Shown: piece by piece, positions 34,222 through 36,428 of the stretch
Position numbering within the stretch: the first letter of the stretch is position 1
Layout: every line of letters starts with the position of its first letter
NCBI RefSeq assembly: GCF_017874215.1
Contig: NZ_JAGGLB010000058.1
Location: 1-36,428 of the forward strand
DNA length: 36,428 bases
Direction of reading: 5' to 3'
From: Paenibacillus eucommiae
GTDB lineage: Bacteria; Bacillota; Bacilli; Paenibacillales; NBRC-103111
Made by a program: the position numbers and the translations under genes
The notes under the pieces: generated by a model
Databases searched by the model: none
Seen by the model: the letters and a program-made list of their open reading frames with translations, nothing else
What the model was told of the DNA's origin: nothing

Positions 34222-34920
34222 ATGTCACATAAGGTTGGTTTTATATATGCTCATCCAGATGACGAAACCTTTTTAAGTGCTTGTCTCATTAGACAGCTTG
34301 CTGATAGCGGGGAACAACCCGTGCTTCTGCTTGCTACGAAGGGGGATGCTGGCAAGAAGAATGGAGATGTTAGTCATCTTACAAACGAAGAGCTTGGCGA
34401 TTTAAGAGAACAGGAAATGCTGCAGGCTGCAAGTATATTAGGGTTGGCTGCTGTTGAGCAATTAGGTTTACCTGATGGAAAGCTAAACAGCGTGGATGCA
34501 ACGGATTTTTTGCAAGGAGTTATTCAATTTATTAATCAGCATCAATTAAAGGTCATATTCAGCTTCCCAGAGGATGGCGGTAATTTTCATCCTGATCACA
34601 TGGCTATTTCGAGAATGGCAGCATCCGCGGTGTTAAGTGGAAAATGTCCCTCTGTTCAAAAAATGTACTATTGTGTATCGAATACCTTGCTTGAACAAGG
34701 ACATCAACCTTCTATCAGCGTAGACACCCAGCCTCAATGGGAGATGAAGGCCAGGGCGCTGATGGCTCATGCTTCGCAAATTTTTGCAATCGAACGGTAT
34801 TTTGGTGATTTAGTTTCTTGTCCTCCTAACAGGAGAGTTGAAGCATTTGTGCTAGCTTGGGAGAGAGGCGAGTGGTGGCCAGTTAAGCAAGAGAAATCTG
34901 TTCTAGATGATCTGTTATAG
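34222..34920 (+). CDS. PIG-L (LmbE-like) zinc deacetylase
   Basis: A 232-residue cytoplasmic protein. AHPDDE (residues 10-15) and HPDH (near 123) are the zinc and catalytic motifs of the PIG-L family, which removes N-acetyl groups from amino sugars such as GlcNAc-inositol or diacetylchitobiose, or acts in bacillithiol synthesis (BshB). Beside a beta-galactosidase and sugar importers, I infer de-N-acetylation of an imported amino sugar. RBS GGGGGAGG precedes the ATG. The 114-base gap before it shows only small inverted repeats (for example TGGAC/GTCCA) and no terminator, so it probably belongs to the operon. Confidence 0.92.
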   Translation: MSHKVGFIYAHPDDETFLSACLIRQLADSGEQPVLLLATKGDAGKKNGDVSHLTNEELGDLREQEMLQAASILGLAAVEQLGLPDGKLNSVDATDFLQGVIQFINQHQLKVIFSFPEDGGNFHPDHMAISRMAASAVLSGKCPSVQKMYYCVSNTLLEQGHQPSISVDTQPQWEMKARALMAHASQIFAIERYFGDLVSCPPNRRVEAFVLAWERGEWWPVKQEKSVLDDLL

Positions 34921-34945
34921 GAATCGGGCAGTTGTAAAAATTGTA

Positions 34946-34974
34946 TTGTTTTATGTTTTTTACTGTTATATAAT
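34946..34974 (+). promoter_or_regulatory. promoter of the second ceramidase-like gene
   Basis: TTGTTT (34946-34951), a 17-base spacer and TATAAT (34969-34974). The block 34967-34990 differs from 7263-7286 at three of 24 bases and has the same 23-base distance to the start codon. The gene can therefore be expressed apart from the upstream operon, in parallel with its paralogue. Confidence 0.78.
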
Positions 34975-35013
34975 TTATTTATTAAATTAATATATAAATC
35001 GGGAGAGTGGGCT

Positions 35014-36204
35014 ATGCAGCAGCCAACATTACAAGCAGCATTTCGTAAGGTGAAAATTACACCGGAAGAGACGGCACCTTTGCAAGGGTATGATCCCAGT
35101 GTACATATAGCTTCTCCCGAAAAGGATATATTGGATGATTTATATGCTCGTGTGCTTGTTGTAGACGATGGTGAGACACGGCAGGTTATCGTTAGTATGG
35201 ATTGCTGTCTGACGAATGAAGAGCCTTTTGAAGCTGTGTATATGGAGGCCGGAAAGTGGGTAAATCGACGCTTGCATCAAACCTTTCCAGCAGGTACGCG
35301 GGCTAGATGGGCGGATGCAGCAGGTGTAGAAGAAGCCTCTGTTTCTGTGCATGCCACGCATACACATAGTGCGCCTGAGCATTTTGGTGAGAAGTATACA
35401 ATTCGCATTGATGAGGCAATCCTGGATGCTATTAGCGGCCTTCAACCGGTTAGAATCCGGGCTGCTTCTGGAGCTTTTGATGTTTCAGTCAATAGGCGTC
35501 CCCAACTGCAGCACAATGACAGTCTAGAGATAGATCGAACGTGGCAAGTGGTGGTTTTTGAGACTTATGATGGGCGAGCGCTTGGCGCAATTGTAAACGG
35601 GGCCGTTCATCCAACCCTATTGATGAATCCTTTCAATCGAGTTTCATCGGAGTTTGTCGGACTAGCTATGAGTGAATTTGAGAGAGAAAAGGGAGAAGGC
35701 TTTGTCTCTCTTTTTATTCAAGGATTTTCTGCAGACGCAGGGCCCATACATCATTATCGGACAGAGAAGTATGACACTTATCCATGGGTCAAGGAATTGG
35801 GGCACAAGCTATATGAATCCATTACTCAGCTTACTGAAAACTTGCAGTTTTTAGCTGAAGCGCCATTGAAAAGCACGGAGAAAATAATAGGCTTGCCAAC
35901 AAAGGATGGATATATCAAACCGTCTGTTGATGTAAGGCTGCATGGTGTGCGAATAGGTGATCTGCTGCTTTGCTCCGTTTCTGCAGAAGTATTTAATGGT
36001 TATATAGGCTACATCAAAGCGCATTCGCCAGCTGCATGTACGATGTTTGCTGGAATTGCCAACGGCTGCTGTGGTTATCTTCCGACACCGGAGGCTTTTG
36101 GCGATGGGCTTGAAGGGTATGAAATGATTGTAACTCCGTATAAGGTGGAGGCTTGCGAGCTGTTTATTCAGTCTGCGATTGAACTGGTGGAGAGCTTAGC
36201 ATAG
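35014..36204 (+). CDS. neutral/alkaline ceramidase-like protein (PF04734 type), copy 2
   Basis: A 396-residue cytoplasmic protein, collinear without gaps with the 7310-8500 product and, by eye, identical at roughly two thirds of positions. The likely zinc ligands are kept (HATHTHSAPE, GAVHP, SAEVFNGY). At the nucleophile position it has ADAGP where known ceramidases have GDVSP, so residue 243 is again Gly, and here the first Gly of the motif is also changed. RBS GGGAGAG precedes the ATG. A role with the PIG-L and GH35 enzymes in breaking an amide-bearing glycoconjugate is inferred from context only. Confidence 0.8.
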   Translation: MQQPTLQAAFRKVKITPEETAPLQGYDPSVHIASPEKDILDDLYARVLVVDDGETRQVIVSMDCCLTNEEPFEAVYMEAGKWVNRRLHQTFPAGTRARWADAAGVEEASVSVHATHTHSAPEHFGEKYTIRIDEAILDAISGLQPVRIRAASGAFDVSVNRRPQLQHNDSLEIDRTWQVVVFETYDGRALGAIVNGAVHPTLLMNPFNRVSSEFVGLAMSEFEREKGEGFVSLFIQGFSADAGPIHHYRTEKYDTYPWVKELGHKLYESITQLTENLQFLAEAPLKSTEKIIGLPTKDGYIKPSVDVRLHGVRIGDLLLCSVSAEVFNGYIGYIKAHSPAACTMFAGIANGCCGYLPTPEAFGDGLEGYEMIVTPYKVEACELFIQSAIELVESLA

Positions 36205-36211
36205 TGAGAGA

Positions 36212-36230
36212 GACGCCTTGCGGCGTCCTT
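36212..36230 (+). terminator. short hairpin after the last gene
   Basis: GACGCC-TTGC-GGCGTC followed by CTTT, eight bases after the stop codon. The T-tract is short, so termination may be weak. Confidence 0.5.
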
Positions 36231-36265
36231 TGAGGAGGGTGTTCGTCGTTTGGGTGCGTTGCGGA

Positions 36266-36385
36266 GGGAATGGCTGTGGGCTCCAGCCGCTGTTAAAGAT
36301 TTGTTCCCTTGAATGGAATGGATACAGAGGTGAGAACAAATCTTTAAAGGCGGACGCTACCGCTCTTCCTCCCACAGCCATTCCC
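36266..36385. repeat. large nested inverted repeat, MITE- or REP-like
   Basis: The outer arms GGGAATGGCTGTGGG (36266-36280) and CCCACAGCCATTCCC (36371-36385) are perfect 15-bp inverted repeats. The inner arms TTAAAGATTTGTTC (36293-36306) and GAACAAATCTTTAA (36334-36347) are perfect over 14 bp, with CCGC/GCGG between. The 120-base unit can fold into one long interrupted hairpin. It contains no gene and looks like a dispersed intergenic element, but copy number cannot be judged from one window. Confidence 0.8.
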
Positions 36386-36428
36386 TGATATGAACGTATC
36401 TGTCAACTCCGTAACTCAATCGCCCTAA

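Overview
The window looks like chromosomal DNA of a Paenibacillus-type Bacillota bacterium. It has AT-leaning Bacillales genes with strong Shine-Dalgarno sites and a tRNA array in the Bacillus trnD order. It also has a YesM/YesN two-component pair beside several carbohydrate ABC importers. Function calls come from reading motifs in the translations; no database search was possible.

Region 1 (1-1933) holds the 3' end of a 23S rRNA gene, then 17 tRNA genes (Asn, Ser, Glu, Val, fMet, Asp, Phe, Thr, Tyr, Trp, His, Gln, Gly, Cys, Leu-TAA, Arg, Leu-CAA) and a strong terminator. I see no 5S rRNA between the 23S end and the first tRNA. Region 2 (1934-6500) is a Fur-controlled siderophore-uptake islet: an AraC-type regulator read in frame into a ferric-siderophore binding lipoprotein, then two FecCD-type permeases and no ATPase. 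It is closed at 6390-6449 by a second, partial copy of the 3' end of tRNA-Leu(CAA) with its own related terminator, so the islet is bracketed by direct repeats as in tRNA-targeted integration. The binding protein keeps its own promoter, perfect Fur box, ribosome binding site and lipoprotein signal inside the longer reading frame.

Region 3 (6500-8640) holds a small conserved-looking protein, a 9-bp tandem repeat, a terminator and the first of two neutral-ceramidase-like (PF04734-type) proteins. Region 4 (8639-11957, minus strand) is a YesM-type histidine kinase and a YesN-type AraC response regulator.

Region 5 (12144-34920, plus strand) reads as one long operon of about 23 kb, or a few coupled ones, divergent from the two-component pair. 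It contains three solute-binding proteins, three permease pairs and a single MsmX/UgpC-type ATPase. It also has a Tat-exported beta-helix protein, a membrane protein joining NHL repeats, TPR and a Yip1-like domain, a membrane-anchored DUF5696-like protein with a probable barrel, a Gfo/Idh/MocA oxidoreductase, a GH35 beta-galactosidase and a PIG-L deacetylase. A second ceramidase-like paralogue (35014-36204) follows with a promoter nearly identical to that of the first copy. The window ends in a large nested inverted repeat.

A working model, which is inference, is as follows. The kinase senses an extracellular sugar signal and YesN switches on the operon. Surface and cell-wall proteins bind and trim a galactose-containing, probably N-acylated glycan or glycoconjugate. 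Alternative binding protein and permease sets import the products on one shared ATPase. Cytoplasmic GH35, PIG-L, oxidoreductase and amidase-like enzymes finish the breakdown. The least understood part is the block 20029-31090: a 981-residue binding protein with tandem beta-sandwiches, the NHL-TPR-Yip1 protein, the DUF5696-like protein and two permease pairs.
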